A DNA stretch of 64,000 nt from Cristatella mucedo. Lineage: Eukaryota; Bryozoa; Phylactolaemata; Cristatellidae. The notes below the pieces were generated by a model, which was not told the DNA's origin, ran no database searches, and worked only from the letters and a program-made list of their open reading frames with translations. The stretch lies in assembly GCA_009760855.2 (NCBI GenBank), contig WPIO01000007.1:12655221-12719220 (forward strand), in the 5' to 3' direction. This document shows positions 10,866-21,244 of this stretch, one piece after another. A program made the translations under genes and the position numbers. Each line of letters opens with the position of its first letter. Position 1 is the stretch's first letter.

Positions 10866-11342
10866 ATCGCCCAATCGCGAATAATAATTATACGCCGTAA
10901 TTTGGCTGGTTTAGATGGTGCCGCAAGCCGTCTCAGCATGCAGCGGCAGCTGCGGCGTCGCCGTCAGTTCGGCTACGTTAGCGAGGCGGCACCCGAGCTG
11001 CTAATGCGATCTCCAATCAGCCAACGCAGAACAATCGGCGGAGCGGTCGCCCTCGGCCGCGTACGTGCGGGCCTCGCTGTGCAATTTGCTCAGCGGCATT
11101 GCGACGTAGGAAAATGCCGTGCAATCGCTGTCAGTACAGGGCGAACGTGTCGCTCGCAGGATTATCGGCGGAGCTGTGCGAGCAGACGGAAGGGGGAGGG
11201 TTAGGGGTAGGGGATGCGGAAGGATCCACTTGTGAACGGCGCCCGCCGCCGCAGAGTAGGAGCGCACAAACTAATCCTCTACCTGCTGCCATGAGAGCCG
11301 CGGCTTTGAAGCGCTCGCGCGCGCGGGCGCGCGCGCGCCCAC

Positions 11343-11397
11343 CTTGCCCGAGGCGATGCCGGCGCGCTGGCTGCGCGCCGGCATTGCCTCGGGCAAG
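11343..11397. repeat. Hairpin: 25-bp arms, 5-base loop
   Basis: The left arm begins CTTGCCCGAGGC and the right arm ends GCCTCGGGCAAG. The arms pair over 25 bases with one mismatch around the loop TGGCT. Confidence 0.95.
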
Positions 11398-11579
11398 ACA
11401 CTGGATTTCTGGGACGAGTTCGCAGACGGAGCAAAGGTCGAAAGCAAAAGTCGCCAGCGGCAGAAAAGAGCGGCAGCGCCGAGCAGTCTGCCGAGCTCTC
11501 GCGTGGTCTCGCGGGCTCTCGCGCTCTAGGGGTCTCGCGGGGTCGCTACAGCGAGCGATAGATGTGGGCGAGGAGAGAG

Positions 11580-11648
11580 CCGACTCAGCGGCGGCCGCCG
11601 CCGACTGAGCGCTCGCGAGCGCCTCGGCGGCGGCGGCCGCTGAGTCGG
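11580..11648. repeat. Hairpin with imperfect ~24-bp arms
   Basis: The arms start CCGACTCAGCGGC and end GCCGCTGAGTCGG and pair with few mismatches. The centre holds a second small palindrome, GCGCTCGCGAGCGC. Confidence 0.9.
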
Positions 11649-11894
11649 AAACTGAAAGGCGAGCAGCAGCCCGGCTTGCACTATCCCCTTCTTCCACTTC
11701 CGGGGAGCTTCCGCTATAATCCAGTAGGTCGGAGTGCGTGGCTCGCTGACTGGGACGACCGCGTGCGGCCACCGTCTCCCCCTTTACTCAGTCTCGACAG
11801 CTGTGCGCCTGCGAAAAAACTGGCCGCGCCACTTAAAGTTGCCGCTAAATTCTAGCCGATTCAGCAGCCTCGTTTATATAGCAGCCGACAAGCC

Positions 11895-12008
11895 TCAGGC
11901 GGCTATCGTCACCGCTAGCTCAAGGACAATAAAGAATCGCCCAATGCAGGAATCGAACACACGAGCAACGGTTCGTGAAGGGAGAGCATCTAACCACTAA
12001 GCCTGAAA
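11895..12008 (-). mobile_element. SINE-B, minus strand
   Basis: In reverse it shows a tRNA-like head with 'agtggttagatgctc' (A-box region) and 'gtgttcgattcctgc' (B box). The SINE-B body follows with 'gggcgattctttattg' and 'gcggtgacgatagcc'. It matches the copies at 36715 and 39500. Confidence 0.8.
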
Positions 12009-12309
12009 TTCCGGCGATGTCAGTGCTGGCTTCACCTGCCATGCAGCGCTGGCATCGCTGGCAAGCCATAGGCATTTTCGTGGCAGCGACATTTATTCTC
12101 AGTGGCACCCTTTGACCTCGACTAGGCCGATGGCCGCTGCGGACCCGCATTTCGTCAATCGCGCTGGGGCGATGGAGCGCAGCGCAATACAAAGGCGTGT
12201 CTGTCAGCTTTGTCAGCTTTGCGAAGCTGATCTAATGTTATCACATCGCCGAGACGCAGGGATCTGGTCATGCTAAAAAAACGACTACAAGTATATATGT
12301 ACATTTAAT
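12009..12309. other. Unassigned interval
   Basis: No repeat or coding signal recognised. Confidence 0.35.
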
Positions 12310-12472
12310 TCGCTTGCATTGCGCCCCAAGAGAACACTTAGTCTCTATTCGGGCGCTTCGCATATGCCTCACGGGCTCGAGCCCATGACCTCAGCCAGAC
12401 CTTCTCCTTCGACCGACCTTCGACCTTGGTCGGGGCGAGCACCTTAACCGCTGGACCAAACAAGTAATGAAG
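12310..12472 (-). mobile_element. SINE-A, minus strand
   Basis: In reverse: a tRNA-like head with 'agcggttaaggtgctcgccc', a B box 'ggtcatgggctcgagccc', and the 3' tail 'agttctcttggggcgcaatg' type shared with L2. The middle contains a duplicated 'cgaccttggtcg'-like stretch. Confidence 0.85.
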
Positions 12473-12889
12473 CTACAGGCAACGGATGCGCACAGTTAAA
12501 TTGTTCTGATCGCGTACTGGTGAGTAGGAAATAAATATCTACCTGCCCCTGCTAGTAAGGATAGGTCTGCTGATTCAAGGCCCTTGTTTACTGGTATACA
12601 GCGGCTGCAGAGCCCCAGCGGCTCTCATTCTGCTAGCAAATCGTCGGAGGGCTAAATCATCAAGGTCACGGCAGTGGCTGTCGATTCATGGCAGCTCCTG
12701 ATATATAATCATTAAAATGGGATATTACTTCATTTAGGGCTTAGATTTAAAGTAAGACAGTCGCAAGTAATTATTAGCCAGTTGCACTTTACGCCTGCTG
12801 ATGTACTGGTGGGGCCCGCTCGAGTTGCAGAATGTGTGCCCTTAACTGTCTGCAGTTAGCATTCATTGCAGCAGCTTGTCTCTTTTGCC
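12473..12889. other. Unassigned interval
   Basis: No repeat or coding signal recognised. Confidence 0.35.
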
Positions 12890-13562
12890 GCAAACGCTGT
12901 AGCTTCTACGTCACACCGCTTCCGTCTGAGCTTCATTGGCTGTCTATTGCTATCGAAGTTGCCACACCACATTACTTCTCGCCGACCTGCACTGGCTACC
13001 GGTCCAGCTACGGATCGACTTCAAGGTTTTGTCGCTCACTTCTAGGTCCATTCATTCTTTGGCTCCAGCCTACCTATCAGATTTACTCCCCTACCAATCC
13101 AATACCACCAGCTTTTTGGAAACTGCTTGCATATACCTCGCACAAACCTCCAATCCTTTGGAGACAGTGCCTTTATTTCTTATGCTTCCAAAGTCTTTAA
13201 CTCACTTCCGACTTACGTCACGACATCCACTGACTTTAACTCACTTCCGACTTACGTCACGACATCCACTGACTTGACCACATTAAAAAAGAACTTAAAA
13301 ACGCACCTATTTATGACAGCATGTCGTGGGTTCCCGTGATTTGTCCTTTATGTGCATATGTGTGCTGATACTGTGTATGCTGCCATTAACCATACTTGCA
13401 TGCTCACCGTGTGCATGTCACCCCTAACCATGTTATTCATGTTGTTTATTATGTTTCACCACTCACCCTTTCACCGTGTTTCCTTTGCAGTAAATGTGAA
13501 GTACCTAGAAAGAGATTAAGTTCTCTGAGGGCGCTTTATCAAGAGCATTATTATTATTATTG
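12890..13562 (+). mobile_element. L2 copy, 3' portion, with internal 39-bp duplication
   Basis: The plus strand shows degraded 'HWLPV..RIDFKVLSLTSRSIHSLAPAYLSDLLPYQ' at 12955-13100, the 'NLQSFGDSAFISYASK' block near 13140-13190, then the 3' tail and an ATT run ending near 13560. A perfect 39-base tandem duplication lies at 13199-13237 and 13238-13276 inside the C-terminal coding region. Confidence 0.9.
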
Positions 13563-13587
13563 AAACGATGCTGTGCGAAATCACTCA

Positions 13588-13685
13588 GATAATAATAAGA
13601 ATAATAACACACTTGATAAAGCGCCCTCAGAGAACTCAATCTCTTTCTAGGTGCTTGGCATTCGCTGCAAAATTATGGGTGGTAT
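13588..13685 (-). mobile_element. L2 3' end fragment
   Basis: AATAATAAG-type tail followed by 'cttgataaagcgccctcaga' and 'gctgcaaa' in the L2 minus-strand order. Only the last ~90 bases of the element are present. Confidence 0.85.
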
Positions 13686-13847
13686 TGATTATTCGCGGCT
13701 ATTGAATTAGGAAAGGCTGGGAATTGATTACGCGATAGTCGATGGCCAAGGCAGCATAAAAGCGAAAGGCTCCTGCTAAGCAGTGAGTAGGTGCCTTGGT
13801 GCAATGGAGCTGGTCTGTGCTCTAGGCCACTGAGATTTAATAGTAGC

Positions 13848-14130
13848 GATACCTTGGTTAAAGCGCCCCAAGAGTACTCGATCTCTTTCTAAGCATTTCA
13901 CATTAGCTGCTAGGGAAGCACGATCGAACTTTTATTGGTAGTTAGTAATAGTGGTTGCCAATGACATATTTATGATTTTAGCTATGCATGAACGCAACAG
14001 ATCTATGCATCGTGTAAGGGGGAAATTGTGAATGGGGTCTAGAGGACTAGTTTTTTTCTGCGATTGGGATATGAACTTTAGGGTGAGGTCACTAGTGGCC
14101 TCCTTAAATGTAGACTCGTGTTTGTCATCC
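13848..14130 (-). mobile_element. L2 fragment with internal deletion
   Basis: A degenerate L2 3' tail at 13860-13925 is followed, after unmatched sequence, by 'gggtctagaggactagt...tttctgcgattggg' near 14035-14105. That block matches the N-terminal side of reverse transcriptase in the longer copy at 55160-55245. The middle of the element is gone. Confidence 0.7.
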
Positions 14131-14755
14131 TAATCTTTTTATATGAGCGTTGCTATATATCATGGCCAATTTTGAAGGCATGTAATCTTCCGTTAGTGTG
14201 AAATAGATCTATCTACGCTAGACATATAAACTTTTTATCGTGAGCTCTTAATTACTGACGTTTTCAGCTCCTCACGGAATGTACCTGTGTGTTCTGATTG
14301 GTCCCAGGGGTAAGATGCTAGCTTTTAAAAATCAGGGTCGTAGGTTTGAGCCCTTCACACGAGTGATGCGCATGTTCATATTTGAAAATAATAAATACAA
14401 TTCAAAGACTTTTAGTGGCATTCATTGCAAAAGTTATTCAGCCAAATCAGAAAAGAATTCCTGCAGTGTTGTGCGAGTAGAGCTGAACTTAATTCGAAGA
14501 CTGACGTTGATCCGTCAAATAATGGCCAATTTATGGAATTTACAAGGCAGAAAGTTACATTGTATTTAAAGCTTTCTAAATATTTAAACCATATATATAT
14601 GACGTAGAGATCGGTAAATATTTGTATGTGTAGATATTTGCTTCCAATTTACTTCCGGCTTCAAATATGATTTAATTGTTCTTTATACTTACCGCCTATA
14701 TGGAAACTGTGGAGCCGTCAAAACTTTAGATCTTAATTCTAAGATGTTGTCTCTT
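14131..14755. other. AT-rich interval with possible tRNA-like remnant
   Basis: A 'ggtaagatgctagc' and 'gtaggtttgagccct' pair at about 14309-14352 resembles A and B boxes of a degraded SINE. Nothing else was recognised. Confidence 0.35.
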
Positions 14756-14825
14756 AGATAAATAAATGAGATTAATTTGTATAGCACCCTAAGAGAACTT
14801 AGTATCTATTCTTTTGAAATGTACC
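14756..14825 (-). mobile_element. SINE-A 3' tail fragment
   Basis: 'aataaatgagattaatttg' leads to 'tatagcaccctaagagaact' and 'tagtatctattc', which is the reverse of the SINE-A tail. The tRNA-like head is absent. Confidence 0.65.
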
Positions 14826-16060
14826 ATTAAAAAAATTCTACCTTTATGCCAATCTTCTCAGTATTTTCTCGACCTTTTTCTTTAGGGCACGCGGACACGT
14901 TATCGAGCTATGAGGGTTCTTGATTGCAGGTCTCATCTGCTATAATCGACATCTGCTATCGTCGCTATTCCTGCGTGCATCCTCGGGCGGCGTCTGCGAC
15001 TCGTCGGGAGCGCTTCGAGGCGCCGCTTTGATGAGCGGCTTCGAGGCGCCGCTTCAAGGCGCCACTTGCCAAATCAGCTTAGACAGCGTGGCCATCGCTG
15101 AGCCCAAGCACCAGCGAGGCGCCGCAGGGTTTTTGGAAAAGACTCGTGTACCAGAGCCACTTCATTCGTACTGCACGCAAACTAACTTTGAGGACCGTCT
15201 AAGAGCCTACCTGATTCGAAGGAAATGGAAGTGCGAGTAATATGTCCAATCGATGCTAGAGCGCTCCTCTAAAATAAATAAAAAATTAAATTAAAATTAA
15301 TAATGATGATAATAAATAAATTAAGTTGAAAACAGTTCCTCTAGAGCCTCTGTGTGGTGCGTGGGGCGGCGCCCGTCTAGGCCACTTGCTGCTGCTGCTG
15401 TTGCAGTGGATTGCGGCGCAGGCCAGCTTCATTCAGCCCATTTGCAAGACAATGCTTGTGTGCAATGGCATGAAATTTAGTGGATACATAAAAGCGATGA
15501 TATACTACAATGCTCATTCTAAAATGGAGCGCAGCTTAATTACAGTGGATTCCGGTATATTGTGGCGATTCGTCAAACCCTACCCTAAAGTGACATTGCT
15601 GTTTCTTTTGGTAATTGCAAGACGCTTAACAGACTACTAGCTTGAGCTGGCTGGCGTTATTTTTTTACGAAAAATAGGTGATTACTAGATGACTTCCACT
15701 AAACGGCTATTTGCAGTCGCTTTGCAAGAGAAGTTGGGAATGCGCTCAGATAGAAGCGCTAGCCTCCTGCCTCTTAGTGAGACTTAGTGAGACCGATCCT
15801 CAGATAGAAACTCTATCCTAAGTGAGACTTAGCAAGACTGCAGGGCCGCCGCCGCCGGAGCAGCAGCAGCAAGTGGTCATGTGCAGCAGATGGAGCAGTA
15901 GCCAGGGGCAGCGGATGGAGTAGTAGCGCCTCAAAGAGTTCTCTGTAGCCTGCTTTGCGATGGCGACACCGCGCCGACCCCGAGCGGCGCACCTGACGGC
16001 GCAACTCGACCGTCCGGAGTAATTCGATTACTACCGAAGCCAGCGCCGGCTGAGCATTTT
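14826..16060. other. Unassigned interval
   Basis: Frames at 14920-15240 and 15326-15640 on the plus strand have no recognisable domain. Local repeats include two 'gcttcgaggcgccgctt' units near 15013-15060 and short 'gtgagacttag' repeats at 15776-15835. Confidence 0.35.
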
Positions 16061-16251
16061 AGGGTCAAGCACCGGAAGCTAACGGCCGCATTGCCCGCCG
16101 CGATGCTCGGGAAAAGGGCTGGCGCCGATGTCAGCTTGACCATAAGCAGCTGCTGGCCCACTCGCTCGCAAAGCTCCGAATGGCCGCGTGACGATCGCCG
16201 CCCCGCCGCAGCGATCGACTGGCAGCTGCGCGGCACAGAGCGAGGCGCTGT

Positions 16252-16281
16252 GCCATTGCTCGCAGGCATGCGAGCAATGGC
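16252..16281. repeat. Perfect hairpin: 13-bp arms
   Basis: GCCATTGCTCGCA pairs perfectly with TGCGAGCAATGGC across a 4-base loop. Confidence 0.95.
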
Positions 16282-16297
16282 GTCGACTAGCGGGCCT

Positions 16298-16338
16298 CTG
16301 GCGAATGGCCGCTCGTCCTGCGAGTGGCCATTCGCCAG
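16298..16338. repeat. Hairpin: 18-bp arms
   Basis: CTGGCGAATGGCCGCTCG pairs with CGAGTGGCCATTCGCCAG with one mismatch across a 5-base loop. Confidence 0.95.
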
Positions 16339-16490
16339 TCGCAAGCGGCGATGCGCTGCCGCCGCGTCGCCGGGTCGGCAGCACACCGGCTGACTGCTGC
16401 TGTCTGCCGTTGCGTCGCGCTCCGCTGTGCGCACTCGCTCGCTCGGTGAGGCGGCTGTCAAAGAGCCGCCGCCCGAAAAGGGGGCTGCGA

Positions 16491-16552
16491 CGCCGATCTC
16501 ACGAAACGCTGAGATCGCGAGCGCCGATCTCACGAAACGCTGAGATCGCGAG
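16491..16552. repeat. 31-bp perfect tandem duplication of a hairpin unit
   Basis: Two identical 31-base units lie head to tail. Each contains the inverted pair CGATCTCA and TGAGATCG around 'cgaaacgc', so each unit can fold alone. Confidence 0.95.
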
Positions 16553-16580
16553 CGCCGCCAAGCTGAGCTCGATTGATTAA

Positions 16581-17229
16581 AGCCCACTTGCCCTTTAGCG
16601 AGCCCGCTAAGGACCTCAGCCAGGTGGCCGATGGCTGACATTTTAAGCTGCAGCCGGCTTCCTTGCAGTATTGCCTCAGCGGCACACATTTCTCGACGTT
16701 ACGGGTCTAGGGCTCAACAAACGACGACGAATTTGGCGACGTCACGCGCATCTGTTAGACTCCTCTGACCAAGCGAGGCGTTTTCCCGTTTTGACCGGTG
16801 CATGACGTGAAAGTGCAGCACTTGCTGGGAACGACGGAGATCTGCTACGAGTGCTCGGAGACGCCGGCGCAGTGCCGCGCCGCGCGCGGGCAAACGCCCA
16901 GACAGACAGGTGCTAGAACCAGCGGCGGCATACGAGGCGGTGCATGCAGCGGTGCATACAGAGAAGAAGGAATCGTGCGAAGAGAGCGTGACGTCAATCC
17001 CAGGCCGCTCGACTAGAGAAGCCTCATGGGGAGGCGAGTCCTGAAACGAGACGCGCGCCTCTGAGCCAGCCCCGAGGCTTGAGCCGAGCTTGAGCCGAGT
17101 CTCGTTCACCGTTTAAAGTAGCGCGGCCGTGTTTATTGCAGCGTTCCGTTCCAAGGTTCCGCGGTCACTGCGTAGACTGCTGGCCGTACAGCATTCAGCT
17201 CGGCCCAATCGTTGACTGCGGAACAACGT

Positions 17230-17267
<38 letters not shown>

Positions 17268-17469
17268 CTTTCGCAGCGATGCTTTCATGTCTCCAGAAGC
17301 CGTCTCTGGCAGTTCCAGTGGAGCTGTGCCACGTGATACTTCCGTACTACTCGCTTTCCCGACTATCGCTGTGACTCAGCTGTAACTAAATTATAGTAAT
17401 ACTAGAAAATTGTGTATGGTACCAAAAGAGAATAAAATCCCTATCCAGGACTTTTAAATCTATTCGCAG
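16581..17469. other. Unassigned interval with (CAG)n
   Basis: Mostly unassigned. It includes the (CAG)n run listed separately and a short frame at about 16831-16905 that reads like the start of a Ly6-type cysteine domain (see findings). No gene model could be closed. Confidence 0.35.
17230..17267. repeat. (CAG)n microsatellite
   Basis: About 12-13 uninterrupted CAG units. Confidence 0.98.
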
Positions 17470-17795
17470 GTGAAGCAATCACCAAGTGTCGATGGTGGTG
17501 GAACTCGCTTCCACAATTCCTACGCAACGACAACCACTCTCCTGCTGCCGACTATGGCACATCTTTTTCAGCGGTCCTGAACTGCTACTTCTATGCTACT
17601 CACTACCTCAACTGCTCTCCTGACTCTGCTATGCTTCCCACTTTCTCTTTGTTGCGTGAGACGAAGTCTGTTGGCTACCGAATGCGTACCGAAAGCCGCT
17701 TAGGCTGTGAGTGCGCTATACAAAACTCTCCTGCGTAACACCCACGTGGTATTTATGACTTTCTGGAATTACAGAGACGGAGATACATTACATTA
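17470..17795 (+). mobile_element. LINE-B 3' end copy
   Basis: The C-terminal coding part is recognisable by comparison with the minus-strand copy at 43160-43470: RNDNHSPAADYGTSFSAVLNCY-like and 'SDSAMLPTFSLLRET'. The LINE-B tail follows with 'ccgcttaggctgtgagtgcg' and 'tacagagacggagatacatt'. Confidence 0.8.
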
Positions 17796-18234
17796 CGTAA
17801 GCAATGTATCGTGCTTAGAGGACTAGCACGGAAAAAGCAATCAAGTAAGACGCTAAGACAAATTCGCACAAGCGCACACAGTGCCTGGGCCCCTGGTTAG
17901 TAGATAGATGGTTAGCAGCACGCGTGATGAAGACAGTATGACTACCTAGTATTGTGGGAAAAGCCGCCTGAGCTCACCGCGCTAGAGAGAGAGAGCCTCG
18001 CCAGCAGTATAACGACCACTAAGTATTCGTGGCTTGGTGGGGAAGCGGACGGAAGCGAATGGCGCTGCGTGCGGCGGTTGGATCGCCCAGCCCAAGCATT
18101 TTGCGATCGAACGGTGGGAGAATTAAGCCGCTGGCAATTGCGAACCTTGAAAAAATTGCTAGGTTATCAGTTGCCTATCTGTGGGCTCTAACTCTAGACG
18201 CAACGCGCAACGCGAGCGCTCACTGCTAGGAACA
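17796..18234. other. Unassigned interval
   Basis: No repeat or coding signal recognised. Confidence 0.35.
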
Positions 18235-18312
18235 GAATAAAGATAACAATTACAAATTTGTTTTGGGTCCTCAGAGAACGCAATCTCTTCCTGGGTGCTT
18301 TACATAAGGCGC
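18235..18312 (-). mobile_element. L2 3' end fragment
   Basis: 'gggtcctcagagaacgcaat' and 'ctcttcctgggtgctttaca' match the L2 tail in reverse. The rest of the element is absent. Confidence 0.7.
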
Positions 18313-18990
18313 TTGATGAGGAAGCATGCATTAATGCGATTAGCGGCGAGACAGGCACAGTGTGCGCACGACTAATCAAAAACACAAGACAATTCACGAG
18401 GACCTTGAGCGTACAGCCCGAGGAAAGTGGCAAGCATTTAAATATCTGCTGGCGCGTAATTTCTAGCGCGCCAGCGGTCAAGCAGCAGGGTCAAGCAAGG
18501 TTAAGCTGAGCAAGCGGATGCGCTTTTAAACAGGTCGTATTGCTGCATCGAGTTGCTCTGCGTTCGACGCTCGCAAGAACTTCCATGCTTGAAAAAATTC
18601 TGGATTTGACAAAGAATGAACCGCTAGCAGCGCTGTTCGGCGAGCTGAGGCTGGTTTCCCGCTCTGCTCCCTTTGGTTAGCCGCTAGCGTTTCCGCCGCT
18701 CGGACCGCTCGCGCCACCGCCGCGGCTGGCGAGATGCAGGCTCCGATCGCAGCGCACGGCGCTCGAGCGGCAAGCGCTGTCGTCTGAGCATGGGCCCGCC
18801 TCCGCCGTCGCTCGCGTAGCCACGCGCAGCGCGGGCGAGCCTAGTGCGCGCATTCGAGCGTTTCGGCGATTTTGCCGAGCTTTCGCGACGGAATGGCTAG
18901 ACGAAAATTTAGCTCACTGCTGTATAATTGAAAATTAAAGGTAGAAATAAAAATTTCGCATGAAACTGAAAGTATAACTCGCGGCTAGAC
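18313..18990. other. Unassigned interval
   Basis: Short GC-rich stretch at 18700-18890; no gene or repeat recognised. Confidence 0.35.
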
Positions 18991-20300
18991 CAGGCTGCGA
19001 GAGCGTCGTACAAACTAGTGCGAGCAAACGCGAGCGCGCATCCATCGGTTGTCGCGCGAGGCAGAGAAAGTGAAGGTGGCGCATCAAGGTCAGGACTTAG
19101 CGACTGCGCGCGTTTCCGCGGAAGCAGCTCGCACAAAGTCGGCGCGTCGGTTTGGTTCGGTTGCCCGCGAGTAGAGCAAGATCCGAGGCATCTTCAGATC
19201 TGTGCAGATCTGCGGTCACCGTTAAGCTCGCGCGCGCGAGCTCGCGGAGTCAGAGGCGGCGCGACGGCGCAAGATCCAAGGCCGTCGCTGACTCATCAGA
19301 ATTGGTCGGACTGACGCGGCGAGGAGCAGACGCTCGAATGGCGTGCGACCAGCCGCCGAAACCGTAGCCGAGCAGCTTGTACCGGACGCCGCGCGCTCGT
19401 GGCGACGCGCACCGATCGAGCAGCGCTCGATCGGTGCGCGTCGTCTGCTCGCCTCGCTGCTGCTGCTGCTGCGGCGGCGGCGGCGGCGGCTAGCGAGCTG
19501 GCGAAAGCTCCGGCTCGGCTGGCGACTCGAGCTAGCGCCGCGGCGGCGGCCGCGTCCGCCGCTGCTGCGAGTCGTGGGCGCGGCGTAATTGCTTTTTACG
19601 AGGTCTTTCGCAATGGACGGCGACATTTCCTGCCCCGGCCGCGAGGTGCACTCGCTCGCGCAATCAATCCGCTGCATCGCTCGCTCACTCGCTCGCTCGC
19701 GCGCGCGCGGGCCCGCAGTTTCTCCCTTCGCGAGCGCCGATCTGCGAAGGCTCGTCTCCACGAAACACCTCGACCTCGTCACTTTGCAACGACGAGCCAG
19801 CAGACGCCGCAGAGGCCGGACCGACGCCGCTAGCGACGCGCCAGCAAGCCGGCGGGCACGCGCGTCGGACGCATTGTCCGTGCAGCGGCGCGCGCGCGCG
19901 CGCGCGCGCTCTTGCGTCCGCCACTCTTGAAGTCCACGCTCCGGTTCACCATCGAACGGCCGGCGTACTAGACGCACTCGAAAAGGAAACCCTATTCCCC
20001 CAAGAGTCCGCAAGCGGCGACTGGAACGCGCGCGCGCGGGTCTGCTAGCTAGCGAAATTCCATCAGAAGTGCATTCAGGGCGAAGTTGCCCTTTGTCTTG
20101 AGCGTTAAAAAGAGTGGGTAGCCCTAGCGTAGCCGCCGACGAGCGAAGGCGCCTTCGCCGTCGCCCCGCCAGCGCCGATCCGCCGGCGACCTATCTATTT
20201 ATGGCTGCTCGCCGATCCGCCCTCTCCGCCGCCCACGATCGGTATCCTGGCGATGATGATATCCTGCCGCTTTACCGTTTGCCCCGGACCTCTCACTGGT
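18991..20300. other. CpG-rich island
   Basis: Very GC-rich with GCGC and GCTCGCTCG-type runs and triplet stretches such as CTGCTGCTGCGGCGG near 19456-19490. Open frames on both strands, up to 263 codons, are Arg/Ala/Ser-rich and have no domains. It could be a promoter island; no exon was identified. Confidence 0.5.
19403..19443. repeat. Perfect hairpin: 19-bp arms, 3-base loop
   Basis: CGACGCGCACCGATCGAGC pairs perfectly with its reverse complement across AGC. Confidence 0.97.
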
Positions 20301-20984
20301 CGTGAAGTAGCTCTCGGCTTTTACGGAAGCGATCGCCTGCGCCACTCGCTGGACATGCGGAAAACGTAAGCCGAGATGCAGCAAGTGTAGTCGCTGTCCT
20401 TGCAGGCGTCTGCAATATCGGCCGATGCGCTTCCAAGGACTCGGTCAAGACTTCAGTCTGCGACATTCGGAATCGGCCGAGGCGCGGAGCGCCAGCTCGA
20501 AATTCAAACAGAGTGGCGAATCCGTGTCCTCGTATTCAGCGCTAAAAACACGCCCAGATGAACCGGCGGTTTTAGTACTTCCTTGAAGTAAACGAAAAAT
20601 GAAAGAATTACTCAGTTGACTCCATTGCAAGAGACGTCAGTAACACAGGAAAAAGAATTAGCTTGCTCCCTTTCGGCCCTCGTGTTAGATTCAAAAGGCA
20701 TTCTGCTACGCTATGGATATAGACATGTTATGCTAGGGCATGGGTGCTCTACATCGCTGCCGTCTTCTACTACTACTGGCACACCTGAATACTTTTTCGC
20801 TACGGGTTGCTAGCCGTCATACAAAGTTTAGGCTTTACCGCTGTATAATATGGTGTCAGGTGAGACACCAAAGTTGCATTCGCTGTGTTTTGGCCCAGTA
20901 CTGGCTGGATGTATAAGCCACTACACCACGTTTGTACCAGTGTTAACTATTCGACTGCTCGATATCGATAAACAAAATATGTTA
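20301..20984. other. Unassigned interval
   Basis: No repeat or coding signal recognised. Confidence 0.35.
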
Positions 20985-21125
20985 TATTTGTCTAGCAACC
21001 GAAGTGAACCTAATCTCTATTCAGACGCTTCACGTATGCCACGGGCTCGAGCCCACGACCTCAGTCATTAAATACATTATTTGACCTCGGCCTAGGCGAA
21101 CCCCTTAAACACCTGGCTAAACCAG
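20985..21125 (-). mobile_element. SINE-A, minus strand, degraded
   Basis: In reverse it has 'gtcgtgggctcgagcccgtg' at the B-box position and 'agcgtctgaatagagattag' before the tail. The 5' head is decayed ('gccaggtgtttaaggggttc'). Confidence 0.75.
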
Positions 21126-21244
21126 CGCAGCAGTTCGATGGCAGGAATGTATATCCCTTTACGGCGTGAGTGAATATACTAAGACTCCATCTATATGACT
21201 GAGGCAGAGTATCTCATAAATTTAAACTTCACACCTTGCTAGCA

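Larger units (their letters stand above)
10870..11850. other. CpG-rich island with two large hairpins
   Basis: GC-rich DNA with long frames on both strands, including a 213-codon minus-strand frame at 11131-11772 that has only low-complexity Ala/Arg/Ser sequence. I see no domain. Two strong inverted repeats are listed separately. Confidence 0.5.
16061..16580. other. CpG-rich island with hairpins
   Basis: GC-rich DNA with frames on both strands, none with a domain. A 252-codon minus-strand frame at 15931-16689 crosses it, but it also crosses a tandem duplication and two hairpins and looks like composition only. Confidence 0.45.

Noticed and set aside
15931-16689. 252-codon minus-strand open frame
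   Set aside because: It passes through a tandem duplication and two hairpins and shows no recognisable domain. Open length is expected in GC-rich DNA.
19222-20013. 263-codon minus-strand open frame
   Set aside because: It lies in a CpG-rich island, is mostly Arg/Ala/Ser, crosses a perfect hairpin, and frames of similar length exist on the other strand. No domain is visible.
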